NCBI GenBank assembly: GCA_947175005.1
Contig: CAMWLD010000019.1
Location: 1-15,369, forward strand
Direction: 5' to 3'
Length of the DNA: 15,369 bases
Source: an uncultured Ruminococcus sp.
GTDB taxonomy: Bacteria; Bacillota; Clostridia; Oscillospirales; Ruminococcaceae
Made by a program: the position numbers and the translations under genes. This document shows positions 1 to 7,181 of the stretch, piece by piece (positions within the stretch are counted from its first letter, which is position 1; each line of letters starts with the position of its first letter). The notes beneath the pieces were generated by a model, which made no database searches, had not been told where the DNA came from, and saw only the letters and a program-made list of their open reading frames with translations.

Positions 1-292
1 ACTCGTCACCATTAGGATACGTAAAATGGCACGCTTCTCCCGAACGCACTTCATATAACCGCAAGTCTTTCGGAATAAGTCCCGTTTCCTCCATGCATTC
101 TCGTACAGCAGCTTCCTCCGGCGTTTCGCCAAGCTCCATGCTCCCTCCAGGCACGCACCAGCCGCCGTCATCGCTTCTTTGCTCCAACAGTACCCTGTCA
201 CGGTCATCAAAAAGGAAAACGCCGCAAGCGACCATTTGAATAGGTCTGTGCCCGACCCCCTCGATTCTTCTCAGATCTGTAATATATCCCAT
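1..292 (-). CDS. NUDIX hydrolase, 3' part cut off by the window edge
   Basis: NUDIX enzymes hydrolyse nucleoside diphosphates linked to another moiety, such as oxidised nucleotides or nucleotide sugars; the substrate here cannot be told. The 97 visible codons begin [10 protein letters not shown] at the ATG at 292-290. They contain a complete Nudix box at about residues 50-72: [11 protein letters not shown], then [12 protein letters not shown]. This fits G-x5-E-x7-R-E-x2-E-E-x-G, including the metal-binding REcm[11 protein letters not shown] strand precedes it, as in MutT-like proteins. A modest Shine-Dalgarno (AAGGTG) lies about 7 nt upstream. The rest of the gene lies left of position 1. It follows the membrane-protein gene on the same strand after a 78-bp gap that holds a short palindrome. 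Family confidence is high; substrate unknown. Confidence 0.9.
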   Translation of the reverse strand, partial: MGYITDLRRIEGVGHRPIQMVACGVFLFDDRDRVLLEQRSDDGGWCVPGGSMELGETPEEAAVRECMEETGLIPKDLRLYEVRSGEACHFTYPNGDE

Positions 293-370
293 AACTGCAC
301 CTTTTCCGATTTACTCGGTTTGTCGTTCAGTCCTTTATCAAAAGGATATAACAACCCGGCAAATTTAAAT

Positions 371-865
371 TTATATGGTCAAAACTAAATGTATAATACA
401 GCCTGATAACAAGGCTACTACTAATCCCAAAGCCATCCCAACACAAGCGCCTCTGACGTGAAACATATAATCTTTATAATCTTTTTCCATATCTTCTGTT
501 CCCGGTATTCTCAATTTCCTGCTATGACAGAAAATCCCCCAATCCAAAACAATTAAATCATATATATTCACAACAAAGAACAATGTAAAAACATGAAAAA
601 AAGTCGTTCCAAAGGTTCTGCAACCCGAATAATAGGCAACAATAGATAATACAAATACAAAAAATATCAGTCCGCCTATTTTCTTGCTAATGTGTGATTT
701 TTCTCGCTGCTTTATTGTGCCTTTATATTGCGGCAATTCTTCCACCCTTTTTATTATCGCAGGTGGATATGACATAATCATACTGATAGGGTCCTTGTAC
801 TGTTTCGGTAAAATCAGTAATGTGAACAGCAAACAACATACTGCACATTCAACAAATAAAATCAC
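371..865 (-). CDS. Small multi-pass membrane protein of unknown function
   Basis: I do not recognise this 164-residue protein. It starts at GTG 865-863, preceded by a weak purine-rich site (GGAAGTG). Four hydrophobic segments are visible at about residues 3-20, 63-81, 86-109 and 140-162. A charged loop separates segments 1 and 2 (PPAIIKRVEELPQYKGTIKQ). A polar stretch between segments 3 and 4 carries CHSRKLRIPGTEDMEKDYKD. It is an integral membrane protein with no visible enzymatic motif. It lies 68 bp downstream of gdpP on the same strand with no obvious terminator between, so it may be read through from gdpP. Its DNA is noticeably more AT-rich and less codon-biased than rnj and gdpP, which hints at a later arrival. 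Coding status is likely because the hydrophobic pattern is coherent and the opposite frames are less convincing. Confidence 0.7.
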   Translation of the reverse strand: MILFVECAVCCLLFTLLILPKQYKDPISMIMSYPPAIIKRVEELPQYKGTIKQREKSHISKKIGGLIFFVFVLSIVAYYSGCRTFGTTFFHVFTLFFVVNIYDLIVLDWGIFCHSRKLRIPGTEDMEKDYKDYMFHVRGACVGMALGLVVALLSGCIIHLVLTI

Positions 866-933
866 AGCTTTTCACTTCCGTAAATTCCGATTTGCCGGGC
901 AACGTATTTTTAAATCACCGTTCAATAACCCAA

Positions 934-3342
934 TCAGCTTATCTTGTTCACATAATCGTCAATAGCCTTGTAAAGCATGACCTTAGCGTCGTCAAAGTTA
1001 TCGGCATTAACCACCGCCGCAGCCTGCTCCTTGTGACCGCCGCCCCCCAAGGTCACCATAATGTTCTGAACATTCATTTCAGTGGTCTGGAAAGAACGTG
1101 CGGAAATTTTCACCTTATTTGCCCCGCCGTCACCGAAGTTTACAAAGTACATTACAAAGCTTGCGTCCACGCCCTCGATATTGAGCATTTCGTCCGCCGC
1201 CTGAGCAGCAGCTACAGCCGCCATGCCCGACATTTCCGAAGTGGACGAAACAGCGCACCGCTTGTATATCTCGTGCTCCTCCACTATCTTCGAGCGGCGA
1301 ATGCTTGTCTCCTCGGGAATTGCCGCCAGAGTCTTGACCTTGACCGTGTCCGCTCCCAGCTTTTTAAGGTACGCCGCCGCCTCAAAGGTGCGCCTGTCGG
1401 TTTTGAGCACAAAGCTCTTGGTGTCCTGGATTATCCCTGCCAGCATAGCGTCCGCAAAGAAGCTGTGAAGCTCCTCTTTAAGCCCTAAGCTCCTTATTAC
1501 CTCCGTCACCATTTCGCAAACCGACGAAGCATATTGATAATGTAGCGACAGCCCGGCATTTTCTATGGCAGGTTCTTCCTTGATGTGGTGGTCGATATAA
1601 ACGATCCTGGGCTTTTCAAATGAAGAAGCCTTTTCGTAAATCGCCTTACTGTCAAGCAAGGTTATCTTGTGAGTGTCCACCACTATAAGCAGTGACTTTT
1701 CCGTAAACATCTCCGCCGCAGCCTTGTCGTCCCACAAAAACAGATCCTGCGCACTGTCATTTTCCATGATTCGGTTGATAACAGGCAGCGCATTTGTGTT
1801 ATCTTTGTTTACGTAAACATACGCCTCACGCCCCAGCACACGCACAGCCCCGCACAGTCCCGCTGCCGACCCCGCCGAGTCGAAATCGCTGTCCCTGTGA
1901 CCCATTACGATCACTCTGTCCGATTCCTCAATAAGCCCACGCAGATCTCTTGCAAACATATTTACCTTTACATTGGACTTGCCCTCGGAATCCGCCGTGC
2001 TGTCGCCGTATCGGGTAACGCCGTTATCGTCCTTGATGCATACCTTGTCTCCGCCGCTTTGCTGGGCTTCCTTTAAAGCGTCCTCGGCAAACTGCTGACA
2101 GCCTTTAAGACTTCCCCCGCCTCTGCCTATGCCAATGGAAAGGGTAACGTGATACCGCTCCGTGTAGTTAAAGGTAATATCCCTTGCCTCATTCCTTATG
2201 GACTTAAACTGCTCCCGCTCCATAGAAGCCAAAGCGTCCTCGTTTATCAGAGCAAAGTACCTGTCGGAGGATATTTTTTTCAGTATCCCCTTATGTCTCT
2301 CAATAAATGTCCGCTCGCAAAGCTTTCCGATTCGGCTGGTAATACGCTCCTTTTCCGAATCCCGCACATTTGAAAAAAGCTCCTCATAGCTGTCTATCAC
2401 AATAAGCACAACTCTGCTTCTGCTTGCGGCAAACTCTCTCTTTACCGACATAAGCTCGCTTACGTCGGTGAAATACAGCATGGTAAGCCCGTCTGCAAAG
2501 CCCTCTGCATTGGCACTTGCCGCCTTCGCGGCTACCGATTTTATCCGCCATACGGCGCCGCCGAATTCCGCCTGCGTTCCCGCCTCGGAAGCGGCAGCCT
2601 CCTCATCTATCAGCATAAACTCGGAAAAAGCCTTGCCTATCGCATTTCCCAAATGCATTTTTTCCTCAAAGGCACGGTTGCACCACCGAATTATCCCCTC
2701 GCTGTCGTATGCCGCAGAGGGAATGGGATAGTTATCCCCATAGTTATCCCCCGAACCGCTCCCCGCTGAAACAGCAAGTCTGGGCTTTTTAAGGTCCTCA
2801 ATGGCCTTTTCCATACGGATATTTTCGCTTATATCCTCAAAATACAAAAGACACAGGAAATTTCCGGGATCCGCCTCGTCCAAATGCTTACCGTCGGCCA
2901 TAGCCCTTATGCGGTAGCTGCCCGAGTATATCTCGGTAACCTCCCCCACATTTTCGTAAACCTTGCCGATGTCTATCTCCGCAATTTCCGAAAGAGGCAC
3001 GCCGAACACATCATCGGCGTATATGCTGCTCGAAAACGCCTCGTTGCACCACTGCATTATCCCCTCCTTGTCCGCAATGACCGCAGGGGCGGGGAATTTG
3101 TCAAGGCTGCTGCGCTCGTTCAACAAACGCTTGGCGCTGTCGTCCTCGTGCAGGTCGACCACCGCCCTTTCCAGCTTTAAATAGAATATAAGAAAAACTA
3201 TGCTCACCGCCGACACCACAGCCAGCATTGCCCAGAATGCAGCCTCACTGACCCCTGACATGCCGAATGTGCATATCATGGCAGTTATCACCAGCACCAT
3301 AGCCGCTATTTTAAACGCCTTTGTAACCTTTCCCGACAGCAC
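934..3342 (-). CDS. gdpP: GdpP-type c-di-AMP phosphodiesterase (DHH/DHHA1 family) with two PAS domains
   Basis: GdpP/YybT proteins hydrolyse cyclic di-AMP to pApA at the membrane and so set potassium and osmolyte balance and cell-wall stress tolerance. The 802-residue product shows: two N-terminal membrane helices (about 11-28 and 35-55); a PAS-like domain (about 80-175); a second PAS-like domain (about 205-298); a degenerate GGDEF domain (about 308-440) with SSDRY at 358-362 in place of GGDEF; and DHH plus DHHA1 domains (about 473-802). Catalytic motifs are intact: HRDSDFD (H482, D486, D488), VVDTH (D556), IDHH (D584-H586) and GGGGH (766-770). The GTG start at 3342-3340 is fixed by an excellent GGAGGAGGTG site 7 nt upstream. 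Typical GdpP has one PAS domain and about 650 residues, so the extra domain accounts for the length. It lies 92 bp downstream of rnj, same strand. Confidence 0.95.
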   Translation of the reverse strand: MLSGKVTKAFKIAAMVLVITAMICTFGMSGVSEAAFWAMLAVVSAVSIVFLIFYLKLERAVVDLHEDDSAKRLLNERSSLDKFPAPAVIADKEGIMQWCNEAFSSSIYADDVFGVPLSEIAEIDIGKVYENVGEVTEIYSGSYRIRAMADGKHLDEADPGNFLCLLYFEDISENIRMEKAIEDLKKPRLAVSAGSGSGDNYGDNYPIPSAAYDSEGIIRWCNRAFEEKMHLGNAIGKAFSEFMLIDEEAAASEAGTQAEFGGAVWRIKSVAAKAASANAEGFADGLTMLYFTDVSELMSVKREFAASRSRVVLIVIDSYEELFSNVRDSEKERITSRIGKLCERTFIERHKGILKKISSDRYFALINEDALASMEREQFKSIRNEARDITFNYTERYHVTLSIGIGRGGGSLKGCQQFAEDALKEAQQSGGDKVCIKDDNGVTRYGDSTADSEGKSNVKVNMFARDLRGLIEESDRVIVMGHRDSDFDSAGSAAGLCGAVRVLGREAYVYVNKDNTNALPVINRIMENDSAQDLFLWDDKAAAEMFTEKSLLIVVDTHKITLLDSKAIYEKASSFEKPRIVYIDHHIKEEPAIENAGLSLHYQYASSVCEMVTEVIRSLGLKEELHSFFADAMLAGIIQDTKSFVLKTDRRTFEAAAYLKKLGADTVKVKTLAAIPEETSIRRSKIVEEHEIYKRCAVSSTSEMSGMAAVAAAQAADEMLNIEGVDASFVMYFVNFGDGGANKVKISARSFQTTEMNVQNIMVTLGGGGHKEQAAAVVNADNFDDAKVMLYKAIDDYVNKIS

Positions 3343-3393
3343 TTTTACGCACCTCCTCCGAACAGCTCATAAAATTTTACACTACGGCATATA

Positions 3394-3423
3394 GGTCGTT
3401 CCCAAAAGCAAACGGAAACGACC
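3394..3423 (-). other. Stem-loop between rnj and gdpP
   Basis: An inverted repeat forms a 10-bp stem (GGTCGTTTCC with GGGAACGACC, one G-U pair) around a 10-nt loop, just after the rnj stop codon on the transcribed strand. No T-run follows, so it is not a standard intrinsic terminator. It more likely protects the rnj 3' end, marks a processing point or partly attenuates transcription into gdpP. Confidence 0.55.
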
Positions 3424-3434
3424 GCCGCAATAAT

Positions 3435-5729
3435 TTATATTTCCTCGATAACAGGCAGTATCATGGGACTGCGCTTGGTTTTCATATAAATATAATCGCT
3501 CAAAGCGTCTCTCATACTGGACTTAATGCTGTTCCAGTCGCGCATACCGCCCGACAGACAGCCCTCAAGCGCCTTTTTCAGTACGCTGCGGGCAGCCTCC
3601 ATGATCTCCTCGCTCTCCCTGACGTATACAAAGCCTCTCGACAGAATATCGGGCCCTGCAAGAACCGTTCCGCTCTCGCTCTCAATGGTGGCCACCACCA
3701 CAATAAGCCCGTCCTCAGCCAGGTGCTTTCTGTCACGCAGCACGATCGCCCCCACATCGCCGACACCAAGCCCGTCCACCAGTACACGCCCCGCAGGAGC
3801 TTTTCCCGTAACGCGCATATATGAGCCATCAGTTTCAATAACATAGCCTATCGAGCCGATTATTATATTACTCTCGGGTACTCCCAAAGCATGAGCCAAT
3901 CCCGCATTCTTGCTTAAATGCTTGTACTCTCCGTGAACGGGAATGAAGAACTTCGGACGGGAAAGCGCCATAATGAGCTTTAACTCCTCCTGGCAGGCAT
4001 GTCCCGAAACATGAACTTCATACATCTTTTCATAAACGACCTCCGCACCTATCCGCAGCAGCTCGTTTATTACCTTGTTAATGCTCTTCTCATTTCCCGG
4101 AATGGGCGAAGCGCTTATTATAATGTAATCCTGTGGAGTTATGGTAATGCTCCTGTGCTCGTTCATTGCCATTCTCGTCAGCGCCGACATAGGCTCGCCC
4201 TGGCTGCCTGTGGTAATAAGGGTTATCTTTTCGGGAGGATATTTGTTCATTGTCTCAAGATCAATTATCACTCCCTCGGGCACGGATAAATACCCCAGCT
4301 CCATAGCCGTGGAAATTACATTGAGCATACTCCTGCCGAATACAGCCACCTTGCGCCCTGTGCTTACGGCGTTGTTGACTATCTGCTGAATGCGGTGGAT
4401 ATTGGAGGCAAAGGTTGCAATGATTATCCTCTTGCCGTCCGCCTTTGCAAAAAGCTTCTCAAAGGATTCGCCCACAGTCCGCTCGGAAGCCGTATGCCCC
4501 GGGCGCTCCGCATTGGTGGAATCCGCCATAAGGGCAAGAACCCCTCTCGAACCCAGCTCACCGAACCTTGCAAGGTCTATAATACCGCCGTCAATGGGCG
4601 TAAAGTCCACCTTGAAGTCTCCCGTGTGGATAATAACTCCCGCAGGGGTGTGAATAGCAAGACCCACAGCGTCGGGGATAGAGTGGTTCACTCTTATAAA
4701 TTCCACCGCCATGCAGCCCATTTTCACCGTCTGCCTGGGGGATATAACATTGAGCTTTGCCGAAGAATTAAGGTTGTGCTCCTTAAGTTTACCCTCAATA
4801 AGCCCCACAGTAAGCCTTGTGGCATAAATGGGAATGTTCACCTTTTTAAGCAGATAAGCAAGTCCGCCGATATGATCCTCGTGACCGTGTGTTATAACAA
4901 TACCCTTTATCTTCTCCGCATTCTGCTCCACATAGGTAAAATCGGGGATAACAAGGTCTACTCCCGGCATATCGCTGTCGGGGAAGGTCATGCCGCAGTC
5001 CACAATAAACATATCGTTGCCGCACTCGAAAACGGTCATGTTCTTGCCTATCTCATTAAGTCCGCCCAAGGGAATTATCTTTACCGTGGGCTTTTTCCTT
5101 GCAGCATCCTGACGGTAGCTGTTTTCCGTGTAGCTGCTGCCCGGCAGCTGCACTTGTGCATTGTGCTGCACAGACGAATGCGCAGAAGCCGCACTGTTCT
5201 GTGCGGAAGCCCCCGCACCGTACTGTCCCGGACTGCGAAGCGGATGATATTCATGCCCCTGTCTGTACTCTCCCGCATTTCCGGGATAATATTTCTTTTC
5301 CTCCGGTCTCTTAGTCTGATAAGCGGGACGGCGGTAGCCCGTATTCCTGTTGTAGGAACTGTTCTCGCCGCTTCCTGCCGCAGGATATTTGTTTTCCCTT
5401 GCCGCAATATACTCCCTGCGGTATCCAACCTTATAGCCCGTGCCGGGCGCTGCGTCCGTCCTCTTGTTCTGCTGCTGTCTGCCGAAATCTGCCGCCGATA
5501 TCCCTCTCGGAGGCAGCACCGGGCGCTTTGCGGGATAGTTTCTGTTCATCTGCGTCCTTGCGTCCCGTCTTTCCGTGTGATAGGGCTTTTCGGGAAATTT
5601 CCCCTGCATAGGTCTGCTCTCATAGCCCTGTGCCGCAGGCTTCTTTTCCGCCTGCTGATTCTTCGGAGCGATCTTCTCTCCGTACTCATTGATTTCCGAT
5701 CCCTGTTCGTTGCTGTGGAATTCTGACAA
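3435..5729 (-). CDS. rnj: Ribonuclease J with a long low-complexity N-terminal extension
   Basis: RNase J is the metallo-beta-lactamase/beta-CASP ribonuclease (endonuclease and 5'-3' exonuclease) central to mRNA decay and rRNA maturation in Firmicutes. The core begins near residue 214 (KIIPLGGLNEIGKN) and holds the zinc motif HGHEDHIGG (about 281-289), HTGDFK (about 368), ADSTNAE, TTGSQGEP, SASPIPGNE, HVSGHA, and HGEYKHL (about 599) before the C-terminal domain. The first about 210 residues are low in complexity, rich in Tyr, Arg, Pro, Gln, Asn and Gly, and look disordered; typical RNase J is about 555 residues. Start choice: an ATG at 5744-5742 lies directly against its AGGAA. The in-frame TTG five codons later (5729-5727) has GAGGT 8 nt upstream, so I prefer TTG (764 residues); using ATG adds MRYCK. 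A leader of nearly 500 nt precedes it and gdpP follows. Confidence 0.95.
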   Translation of the reverse strand: MSEFHSNEQGSEINEYGEKIAPKNQQAEKKPAAQGYESRPMQGKFPEKPYHTERRDARTQMNRNYPAKRPVLPPRGISAADFGRQQQNKRTDAAPGTGYKVGYRREYIAARENKYPAAGSGENSSYNRNTGYRRPAYQTKRPEEKKYYPGNAGEYRQGHEYHPLRSPGQYGAGASAQNSAASAHSSVQHNAQVQLPGSSYTENSYRQDAARKKPTVKIIPLGGLNEIGKNMTVFECGNDMFIVDCGMTFPDSDMPGVDLVIPDFTYVEQNAEKIKGIVITHGHEDHIGGLAYLLKKVNIPIYATRLTVGLIEGKLKEHNLNSSAKLNVISPRQTVKMGCMAVEFIRVNHSIPDAVGLAIHTPAGVIIHTGDFKVDFTPIDGGIIDLARFGELGSRGVLALMADSTNAERPGHTASERTVGESFEKLFAKADGKRIIIATFASNIHRIQQIVNNAVSTGRKVAVFGRSMLNVISTAMELGYLSVPEGVIIDLETMNKYPPEKITLITTGSQGEPMSALTRMAMNEHRSITITPQDYIIISASPIPGNEKSINKVINELLRIGAEVVYEKMYEVHVSGHACQEELKLIMALSRPKFFIPVHGEYKHLSKNAGLAHALGVPESNIIIGSIGYVIETDGSYMRVTGKAPAGRVLVDGLGVGDVGAIVLRDRKHLAEDGLIVVVATIESESGTVLAGPDILSRGFVYVRESEEIMEAARSVLKKALEGCLSGGMRDWNSIKSSMRDALSDYIYMKTKRSPMILPVIEEI

Positions 5730-5750
5730 TTTACAATACCTCATTTCCTA
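5730..5750 (-). promoter_or_regulatory. Ribosome binding site deciding the rnj start
   Basis: On the minus strand AGGAA abuts an ATG (5744-5742), too close for normal initiation. The following GAGGT, which overlaps that ATG, stands 8 nt before an in-frame TTG at 5729-5727. This favours TTG as the start codon. The ATG lies inside the same purine-rich tract. Confidence 0.5.
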
Positions 5751-5754
5751 AAGT

Positions 5755-5796
5755 TTAAGGCTAAAAATGCCTTGCTTAAAGCAAGAAATGCCTTAA
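5755..5796 (-). other. Overlapping alternative hairpins just upstream of rnj
   Basis: Three short inverted repeats compete here. TTAAGGC at 5755-5761 can pair with GCCTTAA at 5790-5796 (7 bp). The same AAGGC can instead pair with the nearer GCCTT at 5769-5773 (5 bp). CTTGC at 5771-5775 pairs with GCAAG at 5781-5785. The 5769-5773 arm overlaps the last hairpin, so the near pairing and that hairpin exclude each other. All lie within about 70 nt of the rnj start codon, so a role in translation or attenuation is possible but unproven. Confidence 0.4.
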
Positions 5797-5830
5797 CAAA
5801 AATTTTACAAAATATCATGTCCGAAAAAGA

Positions 5831-5842
5831 CCGACCCGAACA
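5831..5842 (-). repeat. Leader motif copy 3 (TGTTCGGGTCGG)
   Basis: Copy nearest to rnj of the 12-nt motif repeated in the leader. It starts 13 nt downstream of the TATAAT at 5861-5856. Confidence 0.5.
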
Positions 5843-5855
5843 TACTATTGCCTGC

Positions 5856-5861
5856 ATTATA
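5856..5861 (-). promoter_or_regulatory. Possible second -10 box for rnj
   Basis: A perfect TATAAT lies on the minus strand about 112 nt before the rnj ATG. The sequence 17 nt upstream (ATTTAT) is a poor -35 box, so this would be a weak or activator-dependent promoter. It is notable because a TGTTCGGGTCGG copy starts 13 nt after it, almost the same offset as at the main promoter. Confidence 0.3.
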
Positions 5862-5949
5862 CCCGGGGAAATTTGAAGATAAATATATCCGTTTCCATTC
5901 AAAAACCCCGAAAAGCCAAGAGCCGCACCCGTGTTTTACCGTGCAAATG

Positions 5950-5960
5950 CCGACCCGACA
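5950..5960 (-). repeat. Leader motif copy 2 (TGTCGGGTCGG)
   Basis: One base shorter than the other copies. A weak -10-like TTTTAT at 5978-5973 lies 12 nt upstream, but without a recognisable -35 box. Confidence 0.45.
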
Positions 5961-5993
5961 CAAAGCTTTTCCATAAAACAAACCAATTTTCAC

Positions 5994-6175
5994 AGACTCA
6001 AATCAAACAGTAAACAAAAAGCACTGCTAAAATCTCAAAAAGCAAATCAAAGCAGCAGCCCTGAAAGGGGGGACATCCGTTCTCGGGAACAGCCTGCCGC
6101 CCGCCGCCGCTATCGCCTCATTTTAAGTTCATAGTAAATAATAACACCGAAACTTCAATAAATTTTTCTGAGTCC
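5994..6175 (-). ncRNA. Candidate structured RNA in the rnj leader, possibly 6S-like
   Basis: A 7-bp closing stem (GGACTCA at 6175-6169 with TGAGTCT at 6000-5994) brackets 182 nt. Inside, GCGGCGGC (6110-6103) can pair with GCTGCTGC (6059-6052), and a compact apical hairpin forms from GTTC (6090-6087) and GAAC (6082-6079) with loop CCGA. The layout of closing stem, AT-rich weakly paired middle and GC-rich tip, together with the size, resembles 6S RNA. I see no sequence motif that proves it. It may equally be just a folded mRNA leader. Confidence 0.22.
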
Positions 6176-6211
6176 TTACATATTCAAAGCAATACTACTC
6201 GAGGCCTTAGC

Positions 6212-6223
6212 CCGATCCGAACA
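6212..6223 (-). repeat. Leader motif copy 1 (TGTTCGGATCGG)
   Basis: Copy next to the main promoter, 14 nt downstream of its -10 box, so it would sit within about the first 20 nt of the transcript. It differs from copy 3 at one position. Confidence 0.5.
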
Positions 6224-6237
6224 CAATAATTATTTTT

Positions 6238-6266
6238 ATTATACCCCATTTTCTTATTTTTGTCAA
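6238..6266 (-). promoter_or_regulatory. Consensus sigma-A promoter for rnj
   Basis: TTGACA (6266-6261) and TATAAT (6243-6238) match the sigma-A consensus perfectly with the optimal 17-bp spacer, preceded by an AT-rich stretch that could act as an UP element. It should be strong. The nearest downstream gene on that strand is rnj, nearly 500 nt away. Confidence 0.85.
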
Positions 6267-6329
6267 TAGCTTTTTTGGAATTTTTTTCAAACTTTATTTT
6301 TACTCTTTATGACACAGGCCCCTGACCCG

Positions 6330-6372
6330 AAAAAACGCAAAATGCGTTTGCTCAAAAAAGGCAAACGCATTT
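6330..6372 (-). terminator. Intrinsic terminator of the licheninase gene
   Basis: A perfect 12-bp stem (AAATGCGTTTGC at 6340-6351 with GCAAACGCATTT at 6361-6372) and a 9-nt loop lie just past the licheninase stop codon. On the minus strand it is followed by TTTTGCGTTTTTT. It separates the glucanase gene from the rnj promoter. Confidence 0.88.
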
Positions 6373-6392
6373 CTCATATCCGCATTTCAAGC

Positions 6393-7157
6393 TTAACCCT
6401 CGGCAGTGAATTTCACCCATTCATATTCCGCCGTAAGAGGAACCTTGCTGTCCTCAAAAGCGTTCAGCCAGCCGTCAACACCCGTGCCGCACCAGGCGTT
6501 CATCATGATCTTGCCGTCGATAAAGGGCACGCTCTCATTGGCAGTGTAGACCTCCACGCCGTCAACCAGCCAGGTTATGCCGTCCTCCCGCCAGTCAAAG
6601 CCGTAAACATGAAAGCCCTCCGAAGCGTCAAACCCCAGATCGTATAAATATTCATGCTCCCCCACACCGTCCGTGAAGTAGTTGAACTGTACCTTTGTGG
6701 TGTCCTTGCCTAAAAATTCAATGTCTATCTCATGCCATTCGTTGCCGTCCGAAGGCCCCGTGTAGGTGAAAAATGAGGAAACCACCCCGTCATTCTTAAT
6801 GGGCTTCATGGAAACCTCATACCGCCCGTAGCCGTAAAAATCCTTTGTGCGGTACTCGCCCCCCGAATAGGGAATGCCGCCCTCGGGGGTCTTGTCATTG
6901 TCAATTATCAGCTGCATTTTTTCATTTTCAAAGGTACAGTTGTCCCGCCGCCAAGTAACGTTGAACATACTTCCGTTGGTCCAGCCGTCGGAAATTTCAA
7001 AAATATCGTTCTCGACGTTTTCAAAATTAACATACATTTCCCCCTCTGTCTTGTAATTCTCATTTTTATCCTCCGCATTTCCTGCAGCGCAACCGCCAAG
7101 CATAAGCACCGATACCGCCACAGGCACGATACGTTTCATAAATTCCAAGCTAAGCAT
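6393..7157 (-). CDS. GH16 licheninase (endo-beta-1,3-1,4-glucanase), lipoprotein
   Basis: Licheninases cut beta-1,4 bonds next to beta-1,3 bonds in mixed-linkage glucans such as cereal beta-glucan and lichenan. The 254-residue product has a signal peptide with lipobox LGGC (Cys23), which would tether it to the outer face of the membrane. The GH16 catalytic motif [19 protein letters not shown] (142-160) is nearly that of Bacillus lichenases, with E143 as nucleophile, D145, and E147 as acid/base. [19 protein letters not shown] and [17 protein letters not shown] complete the fold. The ATG at 7157 is supported by GGAGG 9 nt upstream; an internal ATG (MKRIV) has a poorer site. A consensus promoter lies upstream and a perfect terminator hairpin downstream, so it is probably a single-gene unit beside the AraC regulator gene. 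Confidence 0.95.
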   Translation of the reverse strand: MLSLEFMKRIVPVAVSVLMLGGCAAGNAEDKNENYKTEGEMYVNFENVENDIFEISDGWTNGSMFNVTWRRDNCTFENEKMQLIIDNDKTPEGGIPYSGGEYRTKDFYGYGRYEVSMKPIKNDGVVSSFFTYTGPSDGNEWHEIDIEFLGKDTTKVQFNYFTDGVGEHEYLYDLGFDASEGFHVYGFDWREDGITWLVDGVEVYTANESVPFIDGKIMMNAWCGTGVDGWLNAFEDSKVPLTAEYEWVKFTAEG

Positions 7158-7181
7158 AATAATTTACCTCCGTTTTTTATT

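Larger units (their letters stand above)
5745..6231 (-). promoter_or_regulatory. Long 5' leader of rnj
   Basis: This stretch of nearly 500 nt has no convincing gene on either strand. If transcription starts about 7 nt after the consensus -10 box at 6243-6238, the whole stretch is rnj leader. It holds three copies of a 12-nt motif (TGTTCGGRTCGG or close), a 182-nt stretch closed by a 7-bp stem with a GC-rich centre (5994-6175), a second TATAAT at 5861-5856, and alternative hairpins next to the start codon. A 62-codon reading frame inside it has no ribosome binding site. Function is not known; autoregulation of rnj or a separate small RNA are both possible. Confidence 0.5.

Noticed and set aside
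331..346. Palindrome TCCTTT-ATCA-AAAGGA before the NUDIX gene as an operator
   Set aside because: Short, AT-rich and with no clear promoter around it. It could equally be chance, so it is not called as a site.
4395..5726. 443-codon open frame on the plus strand
   Set aside because: It lies fully antisense to RNase J, whose conserved motifs are unmistakable. Its product is Arg/His/Cys-rich without any family features, a by-product of codon bias.
5805..5993. 62-codon frame in the rnj leader (minus strand)
   Set aside because: It starts at GTG without a Shine-Dalgarno sequence, and its product is unconvincing. It overlaps two leader motif copies.
5931..6134. 67-codon frame on the plus strand in the rnj leader
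   Set aside because: Low-complexity product rich in Lys, Ser and Arg with no promoter or ribosome binding site; it runs across the candidate structured RNA.
6322..6330. Fourth copy of the rnj leader motif
   Set aside because: TCGGGTCAG matches only in part and lies in the tail of the licheninase terminator, upstream of the rnj promoter.
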